A stretch of DNA of 64,000 nucleotides. Source: Kiloniellaceae bacterium. GTDB taxonomy: Bacteria; Pseudomonadota; Alphaproteobacteria; Kiloniellales; J153. The notes under the pieces were generated by a model that did no database searches, was not told the origin of the DNA, and saw only the letters and a list, made by a program, of their open reading frames with translations. The stretch is from contig JAJFGL010000034.1 of assembly GCA_021776135.1 (NCBI GenBank), positions 1 to 64,000 of the forward strand, written 5' to 3'. The position numbers and the translations under genes are program-made. Numbering within the stretch: the first letter of the stretch is position 1; each line of letters starts with the position of its first letter. Positions 51,572 to 61,598 of this stretch are shown in pieces.

Positions 51572-52507
51572 ATGTCGGCTCTGGCTGGTATCGAGGTTTT
51601 CGTGCGGGTGGTGCGGTTCGGCAGTTTTTCGGCCGCCGCGCGCGATTTAAATCAGACGCCCTCGGCGGTCAGTAAGCAGATCGGCCGTTTGGAAGACCGC
51701 TTGGGCGCCCGGCTGTTCAACCGGACCACGCGCCGCCTGGTCCTAACCGAGGTTGGCGCCGCGTTTCATACCCGCGCCGAGCGTATTCTGAGCGAGGCCG
51801 AGGAAGCCGAACAGGCGGTTACGCACCTCAGCCAGGCGCCGCGCGGCACCCTGCGCCTGGACGTGCCGACCACTTTCGGGCGTCTTTATATCGTGCCGTT
51901 GCTCCCGGATTTCTTGGCCCGCTATCCCGAGATGCGCGTCAATATGACCCTGAACGATCGATTCATCGATCCGGTCGAGGAGGCGGTCGATCTGGTGATC
52001 CGGATCGGCGAGCTTACGGATTCCAGCCTGATCGTCCGGCGCCTGGCGGCTAACCGCCGGGTGGTGTGCGGCGCCCCGGCCTATTTCGAGCGCCATGGCC
52101 AACCGCGCCGGCCGGCCGATCTCATTGGGCACAATTGCCTCGTCTATACCTACCGCGCCGCGCGCAACGATTGGTCCTTCGTCAGCCAGGACAGCGCAAC
52201 GAAGACACCTATAGTTGTCCGGGTCGAGGGCAACCTGGAAACCAATAACGCGGAGGCTTTGCTGGTCGCCGCCATGGACGGCCTCGGTCTCGGTCTGTTT
52301 CCACTTTGGCTTGCCGGTCCCGGCCTGGTGGCCGGCCGCCTACAGCGGGCGCTGCCCAATTTTCATGCGCCGGATAGCGCTATCTACGCGCTTTACCCGC
52401 CGGGCCGGCACTTGTCGCCCAAGGTCCGCAGCTTTGTCGATTTCTTGGCCGCCAAGTCTCGGCACGATCCGATGTGGGCAGGGATCGAGGGCGCGGAGAC
52501 CGCTTAG
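51572..52507 (+). CDS. LysR-family transcriptional regulator
   Basis: 311 residues from ATG 51572 with AGGAT nine bases upstream. The winged helix-turn-helix (about 3-62) has VRFGSFSAAARDLNQTPSAVSKQIGRLEDRLGARLFNRTTRR. The effector-binding domain follows (about 90-300), with LRLDVPTTFGRLYIVPLLPDFLARYPEMRVNMTL. The pattern belongs to the CrgA-type subgroup. The divergent small gene at 51446 is the likely target. Confidence 0.95.
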   Translation: MSALAGIEVFVRVVRFGSFSAAARDLNQTPSAVSKQIGRLEDRLGARLFNRTTRRLVLTEVGAAFHTRAERILSEAEEAEQAVTHLSQAPRGTLRLDVPTTFGRLYIVPLLPDFLARYPEMRVNMTLNDRFIDPVEEAVDLVIRIGELTDSSLIVRRLAANRRVVCGAPAYFERHGQPRRPADLIGHNCLVYTYRAARNDWSFVSQDSATKTPIVVRVEGNLETNNAEALLVAAMDGLGLGLFPLWLAGPGLVAGRLQRALPNFHAPDSAIYALYPPGRHLSPKVRSFVDFLAAKSRHDPMWAGIEGAETA

Positions 52508-52518
52508 ACGAAATTCCG

Positions 52519-54120
52519 CTAATGCCGGAAGTGGCGCATACCGGTGAAGACCATGGCGATCCCGGCTTCGTCGGCGGCGGCGATAATTTCCGGGTCGCGC
52601 AGGGATCCGCCCGGTTGAATAACCGCCCTAGCGCCGGCGTCCATGGCCGCCATGAGGCCGTCGGTGAAGGGAAAGAAGGCGTCGGAGGCCGCGACCACGC
52701 CGTCCAATTCACCGCCGCCCGCCGTCTTGGCCGCGTCGCGCATTTTCCAGGCGGCGATGCGGGTCGAATCGACGCGGCTCATCTGCCCGGCGCCGACCCC
52801 CAGGGTGGCCAGGTTCCGGGCCAGGACGATGGCGTTGGACTTCACATGCTTGGCGACCCGGTACGCGAATAGCAGGTCTTCGATTTCCCTATCGCTGGGC
52901 GCGCGCTTGGTCACAATCCGCAAATCCTCGGGGCCAAGCCGCCCGTTATCGCGCGACTGCACCAGGAAGCCGCCGGCCAGGGTCTTGATGGTCAGGCCCG
53001 GCGCCGCCGGATCGGGCATGGCGCCGGTCACCAGGACCCGCAAGTTTTTCTTGGCCGCCAGTATGGCCCGCGCTTGGGGATCGACCTCCGGCGCGATGAC
53101 GACCTCGGCGAAAAGCTTGACGATTTCCGCCGCGGTCGCGGCATCGAGGGGCCGGTTGAGCGCGACGATCCCGCCATAGGCGCTGACCGGATCGCAGGCC
53201 AGCGCCTTGGCGTAGGCTTGGGCCTGGGTCGCGCCCAGGGCGATACCGCAGGGATTGGCGTGCTTGACGATGACCGCCGCCGCTTGGCCGGACTCCGTGG
53301 CTTCGAATTCCGCCACCGCTTCGAAGGCGGCGTCGGTGTCGTTCAGGTTGTTGTAGCTAAGCGCCTTGCCTTGGATCTGTTCCGCCGCCGCGACCCCGGG
53401 CCGGGTTTCGCCGCCGCTATAGAGGGCGGCTTGCTGGTGCGGGTTTTCGCCGTAACGCAGGGTTTGGCTCAGGCGCCCGGCGAGGGTGAAGCGCTCGGGA
53501 AATCCCGGCTCGAGGCGGCCTTGCATCCAGCGTGCGATGGCGGCGTCGTAGGCCGCCGTGTGGGCGAAGGCGGCGGCGGCCAGGCGGGTGCGCAAGGCCG
53601 CGCTGGTCGCCCCGTCCTGGGCGCGCATTTCCTCGATAATGGCATCGTAGTCGGCCGGGTCGGTCGCGATGGTGACAAAGCCGTGGTTCTTGGCCGCCGC
53701 CCGGACCATGGCCGGGCCGCCGATATCGATATTCTCGATGCAGGTGTCCCCATCGGCGCCGGAGGCGAGGGTTTCCTCGAAGGGGTAGAGATTGACCGCC
53801 ACCAGATCGATCGGCGCGATCGCGTGCGCCTCCATGGCGGCGCGGTGTTCGGCCAGGTCGCGGCGCGCCAGGATGCCGCCATGTATCTTGGGATGCAGGG
53901 TCTTGACCCGGCCGTCCATGATCTCCGGAAATCCGGTGTGGCTGGCGACCTCGGTGACCGGAACACCGGCGCCGATCAGAGCGCGGGCCGAACCGCCGGT
54001 GGATAGAATCTCAACCCCGGCCTCGGCGAGGGCCGTGCCGAAGGCCGCCAAGCCGGACTTGTCCGAAACTGAGATCAAGGCACGCCGAATAGGCGTCAAG
54101 GGCGAGGCCGGGCCGGTCAT
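52519..54120 (-). CDS. purH: bifunctional AICAR transformylase/IMP cyclohydrolase
   Basis: 533 residues. The N-terminal IMP cyclohydrolase (MGS-like) domain has [39 protein letters not shown] and [14 protein letters not shown]. The C-terminal transformylase domain has [43 protein letters not shown] and, near the end, [28 protein letters not shown]. It catalyses the last two steps of purine biosynthesis. ATG 54120 is preceded by a GGAGAATT site. A mobile-type dispersed repeat lies upstream. Confidence 0.98.
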   Translation of the reverse strand: MTGPASPLTPIRRALISVSDKSGLAAFGTALAEAGVEILSTGGSARALIGAGVPVTEVASHTGFPEIMDGRVKTLHPKIHGGILARRDLAEHRAAMEAHAIAPIDLVAVNLYPFEETLASGADGDTCIENIDIGGPAMVRAAAKNHGFVTIATDPADYDAIIEEMRAQDGATSAALRTRLAAAAFAHTAAYDAAIARWMQGRLEPGFPERFTLAGRLSQTLRYGENPHQQAALYSGGETRPGVAAAEQIQGKALSYNNLNDTDAAFEAVAEFEATESGQAAAVIVKHANPCGIALGATQAQAYAKALACDPVSAYGGIVALNRPLDAATAAEIVKLFAEVVIAPEVDPQARAILAAKKNLRVLVTGAMPDPAAPGLTIKTLAGGFLVQSRDNGRLGPEDLRIVTKRAPSDREIEDLLFAYRVAKHVKSNAIVLARNLATLGVGAGQMSRVDSTRIAAWKMRDAAKTAGGGELDGVVAASDAFFPFTDGLMAAMDAGARAVIQPGGSLRDPEIIAAADEAGIAMVFTGMRHFRH

Positions 54121-54216
54121 GAAAATTCTCCAGAATGTGTGTTCGTTACAGTGCGCATGGATGCGTGGAATTCCGGCGGCGCTTTTCTATGCTGGCTTAG
54201 ATCGTCCCACTTCCGG

Positions 54217-54300
54217 GTCATTGCCGGGCTTGACCCGGCAATCCATCGAAGTCCGGTACTCGGCTTTTCCATGGACCCTCGGGTCAAGCCCAAGGGTGAC
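54217..54300. repeat. dispersed inverted-repeat element
   Basis: GTCATTGCCGGGCTTGACCC followed by GGCAATCCATCG, and after a short loop ATGGACCCTCGGGTCAAGCC and CAAGGGTGAC. The arms are imperfectly complementary. This is the widespread alphaproteobacterial intergenic palindrome that occurs in many copies per genome. It sits between purH and the dehydratase gene, both transcribed leftward. Confidence 0.75.
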
Positions 54301-54358
54301 GGTTGAGTATGAGATTTACATCGAACTTGAAGTGCTCTAGAGCGCGCCACCCACGCGG

Positions 54359-56317
54359 TCAAGCGGGGCTTTGAGAGCGCCGGGTATCCGGCTTGGGCGC
54401 GAGCGATTCCGATGGCCGGTATTCCGGCACCAGACGCATGATCGAGGCAATGGCCTCGGCCCGGCGGCCCTCCGCCGCCTGAACCGCGAGGTCGTCCAGG
54501 CTCCGGCGCAGCAATTGCTGATTCACGGTGCGCGGCGCCGCCAGCATGAGGCTGGGATGGCTGGTCGGCAACAGCGGTTCGCCGGCGTGGAAAATCTCCT
54601 CGTGCAGCTTCTCCCCCGGCCGCAGGCCCGTGATCTCGATCTCGATGTCTTTCTCCGGCTGCATACCGGACAGGCGAATCATGTGGCGCGCCAGATCGAT
54701 GATCCGCACTGGCTCGCCCATATCCAAAACGAAGATTTTGCCGGCTTCCTCGCGCGGGCTCGAAACGCCCAGGGCCGAGGCTTGCAAGACCAGTTCGACC
54801 GCCTCGCGCACGGTCATGAAATAGCGGCTCATGCGCTCGTCGGTCACGGTCACGGGGCCGCCCTTGGCAAGCTGGCGCTGAAACAACGGCACCACCGATC
54901 CGGTGGAGCCGAGCACGTTGCCGAAACGCACGGTGACGAAACGGGTTGCCGCCGCGCCTTGCCGGTCCGCGCCGCCGCGCGCCGCGATGTCGAGGGACTG
55001 ACAGTAGGATTCCGCCAGGCGCTTGGTCGCCCCCATCATGCTTGCCGGGTTGATGGCCTTGTCGGTGGAAATCAAGACCATGGCCGCGGCCCGGACGCGG
55101 CGGCAGGCATCGGCCACGTTGCGCACACCGATGACGTTGGTGCGGATACCTTCAAGCGGGCAAGCCTCGACCATGGGCACATGTTTCAGCGCCGCGGCAT
55201 GGAACACGACCTCGGGCGCCTCTGCTTCTAGAACCTGTTCGATCCGGGTCCGGTCGCGCACGTCGGCCAGAATCGAGCGCGCGGACAGCTCCGGCTGGCG
55301 CTCGCCAAGTTCCACGCCAACCGTGTAGAGCTGATACTCCGAATTATCGACGAGGGATAAATGGGCGGGCGAGAAATCGGCGATCTGGCGGACCAGTTCC
55401 GATCCGATCGAGCCGCCGGCGCCGGTAATCAGAACCCGTCGGCCCTCGATCAAGCGCCGCATGGCCGCGCGGTCGAGCTTGGCTTCGGAGCGGCCCAGCA
55501 AATCCTCGATGGCGACCGGGCGCAACTCCAGACGCTGATCCTCGCCGCTGCGCAGCTCGGTCAGGCGCGGCAGCCGGGCGATCGACATGCCCTTGGTGTC
55601 GGCGGCGTCCAGAATCATTTCCAGCTCATCGCGGGTCGGTTTCTTGGTGAGGATCAGGCGTTGCGGGTCGCGGCCGCCCTGCTTCAGCTTGGAAAGAATG
55701 GAGACCAAGCGGTCGAGATCGCCCTGAATCGGAACCCCGTGAATGCTCCGGCCGACCCGGGTGCCTTTTTCGTCGATCACGGCCAGAACCTCATAGGGGG
55801 CCTGGCGGTCGCGCGCCATCTCGCGGATGAAACCCTCGGCGGCGTCGCCCGCGCCCAGAAGAACGACCGGTGTGCGTATGTGGCTCTCGCGCTCGAACAG
55901 ATGGTCGAAGCCGCGATCCTTGAACACCCGGTACAAAACCCGTGGCGCGCCCAGCATGGACACCAGGATAAACCAGTTGATGATCAGGGAGGTTCGCGGC
56001 ACCGATTCCAGGCGCGTTATCATGAAGGTGATGGCCAGAAAGACCAGGATCGCCAGGGTCGCCGCGCGCAGGATCGCTATCAGATCGTTGAGCGAGGCGT
56101 AGCGCCAGATGCCCCGGTACAACCCCAGAAAATGAAAAACCAAGCCGCAAACAAGCGTGAAGACCGCCAAGGCCAGAAGCAGATCCGGCGTGAAGTAGCC
56201 GTAGGTATCGGCGCCCAGGCGCAGGGCGATGGCGACCACGAACGACAACGCGGCCATGGTTAGGTCGTGCAGGAAGGCTATGGTCTGGCGGGGCAGGCGG
56301 TGGCGCATGGTTTTCAT
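54359..56317 (-). CDS. membrane nucleoside-diphosphate-sugar 4,6-dehydratase (FlaA1/CapD/WbpM-like)
   Basis: 652 residues when started at ATG 56317, after which four membrane helices begin (about 15-130). A CoA-binding-like domain follows (about 150-290). The dehydratase SDR domain from about 295 has VLITGAGGSIGSELVRQI, ILADVRDRTRIEQVLE and HAAALKHVPMVE. Its catalytic site is STDKAINPASMMGATKRLAE, where Met replaces the usual Tyr of the SDR Tyr-x3-Lys, as in WbpM-type enzymes. It makes UDP-sugar 4-keto intermediates for surface polysaccharides. It heads a leftward set with a WecA-like transferase and a heparinase-like protein. Confidence 0.92.
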   Translation of the reverse strand: MKTMRHRLPRQTIAFLHDLTMAALSFVVAIALRLGADTYGYFTPDLLLALAVFTLVCGLVFHFLGLYRGIWRYASLNDLIAILRAATLAILVFLAITFMITRLESVPRTSLIINWFILVSMLGAPRVLYRVFKDRGFDHLFERESHIRTPVVLLGAGDAAEGFIREMARDRQAPYEVLAVIDEKGTRVGRSIHGVPIQGDLDRLVSILSKLKQGGRDPQRLILTKKPTRDELEMILDAADTKGMSIARLPRLTELRSGEDQRLELRPVAIEDLLGRSEAKLDRAAMRRLIEGRRVLITGAGGSIGSELVRQIADFSPAHLSLVDNSEYQLYTVGVELGERQPELSARSILADVRDRTRIEQVLEAEAPEVVFHAAALKHVPMVEACPLEGIRTNVIGVRNVADACRRVRAAAMVLISTDKAINPASMMGATKRLAESYCQSLDIAARGGADRQGAAATRFVTVRFGNVLGSTGSVVPLFQRQLAKGGPVTVTDERMSRYFMTVREAVELVLQASALGVSSPREEAGKIFVLDMGEPVRIIDLARHMIRLSGMQPEKDIEIEITGLRPGEKLHEEIFHAGEPLLPTSHPSLMLAAPRTVNQQLLRRSLDDLAVQAAEGRRAEAIASIMRLVPEYRPSESLAPKPDTRRSQSPA

Positions 56318-56423
56318 GGCTTTACCGGCCCGGATAACGCGCGCTGCATCGCAGTCCCCCCTCTCGTGCTCTAGCACCGGTAACTTAGCACAAAGAATCC
56401 CCGCGCCATAGTTACACTCAAAA

Positions 56424-57437
56424 CTATGCCCGCGCCCACAGGTGCAAGATCGCCAAGAACGCGCCGGCAACGGCCGTGGCGGCGCTCAAGCCGATCCATG
56501 GATTTCCATATACCGCCAAGGCCGTACAGGCTATCAACAATACATTGCACGCGAGGACGCCGCGCGTCACTTGCGCATGGGAGGCTTGGCCCTGGACCGC
56601 GCGCTGATAAAAGTGTTCGCGGTGCGCTTGCCAGACCTTGGCGCCGCGCAGGGCCCGGCGCGCCAGGGTGATGCTGGCGTCGGCCAGGTAATAGAGCGGC
56701 AGGATCAAGGCGGCGGCCCACTGGCCTTGCGCGGCCCAAAACAGCAGCAGCCAGCCAAGTAAAAAGCCCAGCGGCACGGAGCCGACGTCGCCCAGGAACA
56801 ACCTTGCGGGCGGCCAATTCCAAACCAGGAACCCCAGGGCCGCGGCCGCCAGCAAGGCCGGAAGCGCCATCTCCAGGGTCGCCCCGCCGCCGGTTCCCGC
56901 GGTCATGGCGGCGATCATGGCCAGGCCGGCGCCGATGGTCATGGTCTCGACCCCCGCGATGCCGTCGATCCCATCCATGAAATTGAACAGGTTGATGAAC
57001 CACAGCCAGGCCAAGCCGGCGGCCAGCGCGTCGAGGAACGGCGGCAAGATGCCTTGGAAAACCAAGCCCAGGCCGTCGCCCATGCCCACTAGTCCCAGGG
57101 CGACGGCGGCGGCTTGGGCGAGCAGGCGCGCCGCCGCCGGCAGGTCGCGCAAGTCATCGATCCAGTTCACAACGGCCAGGCCCGCCGCGCCGATCAGGAC
57201 CAGGCCGAGGCCCAAGTCCCCCGGCGCGAAATCCAGCATAACCAGCAGCCAGGAAACCAGGATCACGGGGATCAGGACCAGCCCGCCGCCGCGCGGCTTG
57301 GCCTGGGTGTGAGAGCTGCGTTCGTTGGGGGTGTCGAGAATGCCGTGGCGCCGCAAGCCGCGCACCAGGAACCAGGTCAAGGCCCAGACCGCCAAGGCGG
57401 CGGCCAAACACGAAACCGAAAGCATCAGCCAAGACAT
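56424..57437 (-). CDS. MraY/WecA-family UDP-sugar:undecaprenyl-phosphate sugar-phosphate transferase
   Basis: 337 residues with about ten membrane helices. Characteristic cytoplasmic loops: NERSSHTQAKPRGGGLVLIP, NWIDDLRDLPAAARLLAQ (Asp-Asp, magnesium site), FMDGIDGIAGVET (nucleophile region), LFLGDVGSVPLGFLLGW and the basic loop HREHFYQRAVQG. The start follows a GGA-type site. It transfers a sugar-phosphate to undecaprenyl phosphate to begin a surface glycan. It overlaps no neighbour and lies between the dehydratase and the heparinase-like gene. Confidence 0.9.
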   Translation of the reverse strand: MSWLMLSVSCLAAALAVWALTWFLVRGLRRHGILDTPNERSSHTQAKPRGGGLVLIPVILVSWLLVMLDFAPGDLGLGLVLIGAAGLAVVNWIDDLRDLPAAARLLAQAAAVALGLVGMGDGLGLVFQGILPPFLDALAAGLAWLWFINLFNFMDGIDGIAGVETMTIGAGLAMIAAMTAGTGGGATLEMALPALLAAAALGFLVWNWPPARLFLGDVGSVPLGFLLGWLLLFWAAQGQWAAALILPLYYLADASITLARRALRGAKVWQAHREHFYQRAVQGQASHAQVTRGVLACNVLLIACTALAVYGNPWIGLSAATAVAGAFLAILHLWARA

Positions 57438-57438
57438 A

Positions 57439-59112
57439 TTATCCGCGTTTCGCGTCGAGGCGGCGCAGGGCCCACTTGATCCGGACCCCGCCGGGGTCTA
57501 GGGCGGCGCTTAAAACAATCTGCTGGCTTCGGCGTATTTCTCCGGCTTGGCCAAGATAGATGCTGGCTTCCAAGGAGATTTGCGCCCCGGCCGCGCGCAG
57601 GCTCCAGCCCTTGCCTTTGAGGGGGCGCAGAAGGACGCTGTCGCCGCCCTGGGCGAGGCTGGCTCTAACCCCGGGGTGAAGATGAAAACGGGCCGCGCAG
57701 AGGCCGCGCGGAACCCGGCCGCCGCTGGGCTCGAGGCAATCCTCGCCGCGCAGGTCGCCGCCGTCGGCGCTTAGAAACAGACGCCGCCGGTGGACGGCGC
57801 CGAAACCGCGCGCATAGCCGTCGTGGGCGGCCTCAAGCCAGGCCTGACCGTCCTTTTCCTTGCGTTGAAAGCCGGTAATCCGCGGGCCCCGGCCCAGGCC
57901 CTTGCCGCGCAGCCGCGCCGAGTTGGTGTCGCCCAGCACCAGGGTGGAATGCGCCGCCGTCGCCCGCTGCGCCTCACGCCAGACAGCATCGTGCGGGCGG
58001 GCGCCGCAGTTGACGATAATCCGCTCCCGCCCGGCGCTCATCTCGAAGCTTAGTGCCCCGGCATGGGCGTGCGCGTCCAGGCCGCGCGGCGGCGGCGCGC
58101 CGGTGTCGATCAGCACGGTCGTGCGCCCGGCGCGCAGACGGTGAAAGCCGGCGTCCGGCGCCTCGTTAAGTGGGCGGCGCGGGCCGCCGGCGCGCTGAAG
58201 CACCAGCTCCACACGCCAGGCCTCTTCCTCCAGCGAGCCGTTGAACAAGCCCAGGCCGCCGTCGCCATGCTGGTACATGCGCAGGACCGGCGCCATGGCC
58301 TCTATGGCCGCGGTCAGTTCCTTGGAAAACTCCTGGTCCGCGCCGGCGCCGCGCCGCGCCAGGGCGGCGCGGATGTCGATCAAGTCCCGTAGCACCGCCA
58401 TGTGGCGCGAAGGATTGCGCTCGACATGGCCGCCGTCGGCGAGAATCTGCCGCGGCAATTCGCGGCGCAGGATCGCCAATCCCTCTTGCCGCCAGGCCGC
58501 GCCGCCGGGCAAGGCGGCGGCGGCGAAAATCAGGCCCTTGGCTGCCGCGATCAGTTCGGCCCCGCCCAGGCCGGCGGGCAGGGCGCGGCATAGATGCTGG
58601 GCCTGCTGGGCGATGCTGACCAGCAGCCGGTGGCGGAACTCGATGTCCGCGCTGGCGGCGAAAAATTCGAAACACCCCAGCCAAGACGCCAGGCGGCGGC
58701 CGCTGGTCAAGGGATCCCAGGCCGGCAGGGACCAGGTCCGGTGCGCCTCCAGCCAGGCGTTGACCAGATCGCGGGCTTGGCGGCGCGCCGCGTCGCCGCC
58801 CAGGGCGCGTAAATCCCGCAGCCAGGTAAAGCTGTGCATTTCATGGCGCCAGTCCGCGCCGGCGCCGGGCGGCGACCACAAGGGCGCCGGATTGGTTAGC
58901 GCTTGCCCGGCGAAGGCGAAAACGCCTTGAATCAGCGCGCCGCCGGCCTCGGCCCGGCCCGGCCAAGGATCGGCTGGGGTTTCCGCCAGGGCCGTGGCGG
59001 TCAAGCCCGGTAGCGAATAGCGGTAGAAGGGCAGGGCGAAGACCGGGCGCTTGAGGCTGTGACTCAGGCGCGCCAGGGCGCGCTCGGCCGGCAAATGGGT
59101 GTAATCCTTCAA
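57439..59112 (-). CDS. heparinase II/III-family protein
   Basis: 557 residues. The N-terminal alpha/alpha toroid (about 60-270) has [27 protein letters not shown] and [29 protein letters not shown]. The C-terminal beta-sandwich (about 320-540) has [24 protein letters not shown], a metal/substrate-contact region. The family includes polysaccharide lyases acting on uronic-acid glycans; the assigned substrate is unknown. It stands in a surface-glycan context (dehydratase and transferase genes on the same strand). It overlaps the rpe stop by four bases, so translation is coupled. Confidence 0.88.
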   Translation of the reverse strand: MKDYTHLPAERALARLSHSLKRPVFALPFYRYSLPGLTATALAETPADPWPGRAEAGGALIQGVFAFAGQALTNPAPLWSPPGAGADWRHEMHSFTWLRDLRALGGDAARRQARDLVNAWLEAHRTWSLPAWDPLTSGRRLASWLGCFEFFAASADIEFRHRLLVSIAQQAQHLCRALPAGLGGAELIAAAKGLIFAAAALPGGAAWRQEGLAILRRELPRQILADGGHVERNPSRHMAVLRDLIDIRAALARRGAGADQEFSKELTAAIEAMAPVLRMYQHGDGGLGLFNGSLEEEAWRVELVLQRAGGPRRPLNEAPDAGFHRLRAGRTTVLIDTGAPPPRGLDAHAHAGALSFEMSAGRERIIVNCGARPHDAVWREAQRATAAHSTLVLGDTNSARLRGKGLGRGPRITGFQRKEKDGQAWLEAAHDGYARGFGAVHRRRLFLSADGGDLRGEDCLEPSGGRVPRGLCAARFHLHPGVRASLAQGGDSVLLRPLKGKGWSLRAAGAQISLEASIYLGQAGEIRRSQQIVLSAALDPGGVRIKWALRRLDAKRG

Positions 59113-59783
59113 GCGCCGGCGGCCGCGCCGCGCAGCGTCCTTATGTTCCGGGCGTAGGCTTCCGGCCCGCCGCTGAAGGTGGCGGAGCCCGCGACCAGCA
59201 CATCCGCGCCCGCCGCTATGACCTGGGGCGCGGTTTCGTTATTGACGCCGCCGTCGACCTCCAGGTCTATCTGACGGCCGCTGGCGTCGATGCGCGCGCG
59301 CAGGGCGGCGATCTTGGGCAGGGCGCCGGGGATAAAGCTCTGGCCGCCGAAGCCGGGATTGACGCTCATGACCGTCACCAGGTCGATGCCTTCCCAAACA
59401 TGATCCAAAACATCGATCGGGGTGGCGGGGTTCAGGGCGACGCCGGCCTTTTTGCCGAGCGACTTAATTTCTTGCAGCGAGCGGTGCAGGTGCGGCCCGG
59501 ATTCCGGATGCACGGTGATGATGTCCGCGCCGGCCTTGGCGAAAGCGGCGATAAAGGGATCGGCCGGGGCGATCATCAGGTGCACGTCGAAAGTCAGGGG
59601 CGAATGGGGCCGCAGGGCCACCACCACCGCCGGGCCGATGGTCAAGTTGGGCACATAATGCCCGTCCATGACGTCGATGTGGATGTAATCGGCCCCGGCC
59701 TCGCTCACCGCGCGGACTTCCGCGCCCAGCTTGGCGAAGTCGGCGGCCAGGATCGAGGGGGCGATACGGATGCTTTGCTGCAT
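59109..59783 (-). CDS. rpe: ribulose-phosphate 3-epimerase
   Basis: 224 residues, standard length. TIM barrel with [93 protein letters not shown] and [26 protein letters not shown]. Metal-ligand His/Asp residues of the family are all present. It interconverts ribulose-5-phosphate and xylulose-5-phosphate. It lies upstream of the heparinase gene and downstream of rsmB. Confidence 0.97.
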   Translation of the reverse strand: MQQSIRIAPSILAADFAKLGAEVRAVSEAGADYIHIDVMDGHYVPNLTIGPAVVVALRPHSPLTFDVHLMIAPADPFIAAFAKAGADIITVHPESGPHLHRSLQEIKSLGKKAGVALNPATPIDVLDHVWEGIDLVTVMSVNPGFGGQSFIPGALPKIAALRARIDASGRQIDLEVDGGVNNETAPQVIAAGADVLVAGSATFSGGPEAYARNIRTLRGAAAGA

Positions 59784-59828
59784 AACGTCTAGGTATCAGG
59801 CCGCGCGCGCGCTTGTCCAGCGGCGCGC

Positions 59829-61175
59829 CTAAATTCGGCGCAGACGGCAGGCGTAAAACCCGTCCAAGCCGCCTGACTCCGCTAAGTGGCAGGGCAGGCT
59901 GCGCAGCTCGCCTTGGGGTGTGACCAGGTCGCTCGGGCCGCCAAGCTCTTCCGCCTGGACCGGCAGGCGTTCCAGGGCCACGCCGCCGGCCATCAGGGCC
60001 GCGATCCGCGCCGGCCCTTCTTCGGGCTGGAGCGAACAGACCGCGTAGACCAGCACCCCGCCGGGGGCCAGCATATGGACAGCGTTGGCGAGCAGCCGGT
60101 CTTGCAGGGCGGTCAGTTTCGCCACCTCCTTGGCGCCCTTCAGGTGGGCGATGTCGGGATGGCGGCGCAGGGTGCCGGTGGCCGAACAGGGCGCGTCCAG
60201 CAGCACCGCCTCGAAAGCTTGCTCCGGCCGCCAGTCGCGGGCGTCGGCGGTGACGGTCTCGGCGCTCAGGGAAAGGCGCGCGAGGTTTTCCTTGAGCCGG
60301 GTCAGGCGCTCGGCCGAGATGTCGAGGGCCGTGACCTGGGCCCCGGCGGCGGCCAGTTGCGCGCTCTTGCCCCCCGGCGCGGCGCAGAGGTCGAGCACCC
60401 GCTTGCCCCGGATCTCGCCTAGAAGCCGCGCCGGCAAGGCGGCGGCGGCGTCCTGCACCCACCAGGCGCCTTCGCCGTAGCCGGGCAGCTTGGTCACTTC
60501 GCCGGAACCGGGCGGCAGGCGCAGGCTGCCCGTGGGCAGAACCGCCGCGCCCAGGGCCTCGGCCCAGTCATCGCGCGCGGCCTCGTCGCGCGCCGTGATA
60601 TCGAGCGGCGGTTCGCGCAGGTGCATTTCGGTGATGGCCCGTGCGCCGGCCTCCCCATAGGCCGCGCGCCAGGAATCCCAGAGCCATTTCTTGGTGTTCA
60701 GGCGCGCCACGTCCTGGGCCGCCGCCAGGCTGGCGCCCTCGCGCGCCATGCGCCGCAGAACCGCGTTGAGCAAACCCTTGTAGCCCGCGACCTCCTGCCC
60801 CACCGCCAGGTCGAGGGTGGTGCTGACCGCCGCGTGGGCCGGGGTGCCAAGGAACACCAGCTGGGCCGTGCCCAGGCGCAGCAAATCGCGCACATCGCCG
60901 TGGCGGGCCTTGAGCGGGTGGTCCAGGCACTGCGCGATCAGTGCGTCGATCTGGCCCAGGCGGCGCAGCACGGTGGCGGTCAGCAAGCGGGCGAAGGCCC
61001 GGTCGCGGGGCTCCAGGCGCGCCAGGGTCTTGGTGGCGGCCCAGGCTTCGTCCAGGGGCTGGCGCTCGCGCAAGACCGCGCGCAGCAGATCGCGGGCCAA
61101 GGCGCGCGGGTCCTTGGTGACGGGCTTGGGACGCCGGATCGGCGGTTTCGCGGGGGCGGGGACGGGTTCGGTCAT
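59829..61175 (-). CDS. rsmB: 16S rRNA m5C967 methyltransferase, RsmB type
   Basis: 448 residues. The N-terminal NusB-like helical domain (about 22-155) includes LLRAVLRERQPLDEAWA and RDRAFARLLTATVLRRLGQID. The SAM domain has VLDLCAAPGGKSAQLAAAGA, LDISAERLTRLKENL, VLLDAPCSATGTLRRHPDI (PCS motif) and the second catalytic cysteine in YAVCSLQPEEG. It methylates ribosomal RNA. The basic N-terminus (APAKPPIRRPKPVTKDP) is typical for alphaproteobacteria. Confidence 0.95.
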   Translation of the reverse strand: MTEPVPAPAKPPIRRPKPVTKDPRALARDLLRAVLRERQPLDEAWAATKTLARLEPRDRAFARLLTATVLRRLGQIDALIAQCLDHPLKARHGDVRDLLRLGTAQLVFLGTPAHAAVSTTLDLAVGQEVAGYKGLLNAVLRRMAREGASLAAAQDVARLNTKKWLWDSWRAAYGEAGARAITEMHLREPPLDITARDEAARDDWAEALGAAVLPTGSLRLPPGSGEVTKLPGYGEGAWWVQDAAAALPARLLGEIRGKRVLDLCAAPGGKSAQLAAAGAQVTALDISAERLTRLKENLARLSLSAETVTADARDWRPEQAFEAVLLDAPCSATGTLRRHPDIAHLKGAKEVAKLTALQDRLLANAVHMLAPGGVLVYAVCSLQPEEGPARIAALMAGGVALERLPVQAEELGGPSDLVTPQGELRSLPCHLAESGGLDGFYACRLRRI

Positions 61176-61255
61176 GGGCGGGGTTTAAAGTAGGATCGCC
61201 GCCATGGCCATGTGAAAAACTTGGCGCGCGCCCAAACGGACGCCATATTTATCCC

Positions 61256-61438
61256 ATGACTAAGAAATTCACATCCCACCGCCCCAAGAACCAACCCGCC
61301 CGGAAGCCCGCGACCCCGCCCAAGGACGCGGCGGCCGTTACGGATTCAAAGAAGCCAAAGGAAATCGGCGGCCCCAGCGGGCCCGAGCCGACCCGCTATG
61401 GCGATTGGGAACGCAAGGGCATCTGCGTCGATTTCTGA
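61256..61438 (+). CDS. SdhAF4/DUF1674 succinate dehydrogenase assembly factor
   Basis: 60 residues. The C-terminal block GGPSGPEPTRYGDWERKGIC followed by VDF is the DUF1674 hallmark. The N-terminus is Lys/Pro-rich and disordered. The family helps flavinated SdhA assemble with SdhB and protects against reactive oxygen. It diverges from rsmB, a common arrangement in alphaproteobacteria. Confidence 0.9.
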   Translation: MTKKFTSHRPKNQPARKPATPPKDAAAVTDSKKPKEIGGPSGPEPTRYGDWERKGICVDF

Positions 61439-61494
61439 CCCGGCGCGCTGGGTTCCTTCAGCCGTCTTCTGAAATAGACCATCCGCGGCCACAA

Positions 61495-61560
61495 CCCTTC
61501 GACAGGCTCAGGGTGAGGGGTCTAGTTGTCGACAGTCCTCATCCTGAGCCTTTCGAAGGA
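61495..61560. repeat. dispersed hairpin repeat
   Basis: CCCTTCGACAGGCTCAGGGT plus GAGG is nearly complementary to CCTCATCCTGAGCCTTTCGA plus AGGA, separated by 18 bases. This palindromic element (CTTCGACAGGCTCAGGATGAGG type) is scattered through many alphaproteobacterial intergenic regions. It sits between two convergent genes and could also serve as a transcription end. Confidence 0.75.
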
Positions 61561-61598
61561 TTGGCGCTGCGGATGCCCGGGATTTTAAGCGGCCCCGC

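Noticed and set aside
53074-54006. 310-codon plus-strand frame opposite purH
   Set aside because: Shadow of a highly conserved housekeeping gene with no independent support.
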